From: MGOM01 sp035455265
GTDB taxonomy: Bacteria > Chloroflexota > Anaerolineae > Anaerolineales > E44-bin32
NCBI GenBank assembly: GCA_035455265.1
Contig: DATIFK010000196.1
Span: 1-5,506 of the forward strand
Length of the DNA: 5,506 nucleotides
Direction: 5' to 3'
Shown piece after piece: positions 5,356 to 5,506 of this stretch. The position numbers were made by a program, and so were the translations under genes. The notes beneath the pieces were generated by a model that was given only the letters and a program-made list of their open reading frames with translations, was not told the DNA's origin and made no database searches. Each line of letters opens with the position of its first letter. The first letter of the stretch is position 1.

Positions 5356-5506
5356 ATGAAGACTCCATCTGTCCTCCTGCTCTCCGTTCTGATAACGTCG
5401 TGCGCCGCGCTGCCGGCGACACCCAACCCGGGCGAGCTCGCCACCCGGGTGGCGGCCACGCTGGCGGCCTACTCGCCTCAGGCGCCCACGGCGCCGCCGA
5501 TCGCCC
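5356..5506 (+). CDS. Putative secreted lipoprotein (5' part only)
   Basis: Fifty codons are visible before the window ends. The N-terminus is a short lipoprotein signal peptide: MKTPSVLLLSVLITSC, with Lys2, a hydrophobic core and a lipobox-like ITSC whose Cys16 would be lipidated after signal peptidase II cleavage. The mature part begins AALPATPNPGELATRVAATL and stays rich in Thr, Ala and Pro. This is the low-complexity linker style common after the lipid anchor in Chloroflexota lipoproteins. The functional domain lies beyond the window, so no function can be assigned. A strong SD supports the start. It follows herA on the same strand after a 144-bp gap containing repeats, and is probably a separate transcription unit. 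Confidence 0.75.
   Translation, partial: MKTPSVLLLSVLITSCAALPATPNPGELATRVAATLAAYSPQAPTAPPIA

Noticed and set aside
5220..5459. Minus-strand 79-codon frame over the second heptamer array
   Set aside because: Its low-complexity Pro/Ser/Gln-rich middle is just the translated repeat, and it runs antisense to the lipoprotein signal peptide.

Overview
The window is GC-rich, has tightly overlapping genes, and fits a Chloroflexota (Anaerolineae-like) genome. Three things point there: a DUF6754-type membrane protein on the left, a lipoprotein start followed by a Thr/Ala/Pro-rich segment on the right, and degenerate 7-bp tandem repeats between genes. The taxonomic assignment is inference from gene style; no marker gene is present.

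Left block, minus strand (1-1391): three co-directional genes. The first is an 89-aa protein of unknown function (1122-1391), which appears to start right at a leaderless extended -10 promoter. After 37 bp comes a 248-aa DUF6754-like protein with a membrane helix at each end (338-1084, GTG start). Its stop overlaps the GTG start of a multi-pass membrane protein (1-341) that runs off the left edge. They look like one small membrane-associated operon.

Centre (1392-1781): a divergent intergenic region of about 390 bp. It holds a degenerate heptamer array, a REP-like palindromic element with a 13-bp perfect inverted repeat, and a TATAAT box in front of the right-hand operon.

Right block, plus strand (1782-5211): a three-gene operon of NurA nuclease (392 aa), a stand-alone HAS-barrel-like protein (198 aa) and HerA hexameric ATPase (549 aa). 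The genes are coupled by an SD that overlaps the nurA stop and by an ATGA stop/start overlap. HerA is expected to form a ring motor that pumps DNA and NurA the nuclease docked on it, together resecting or degrading DNA ends. The middle protein shares a short motif with the N-terminal HAS barrel of HerA (QGAS...GLIxDI), so it may be a third subunit or adaptor at the HerA-NurA interface. This three-part cassette is the most interesting part of the window.

Right end (5212-5506): a 144-bp gap with a second heptamer array whose unit is related to the first but inverted, followed by a lipoprotein gene with a strong SD that is cut by the window edge.
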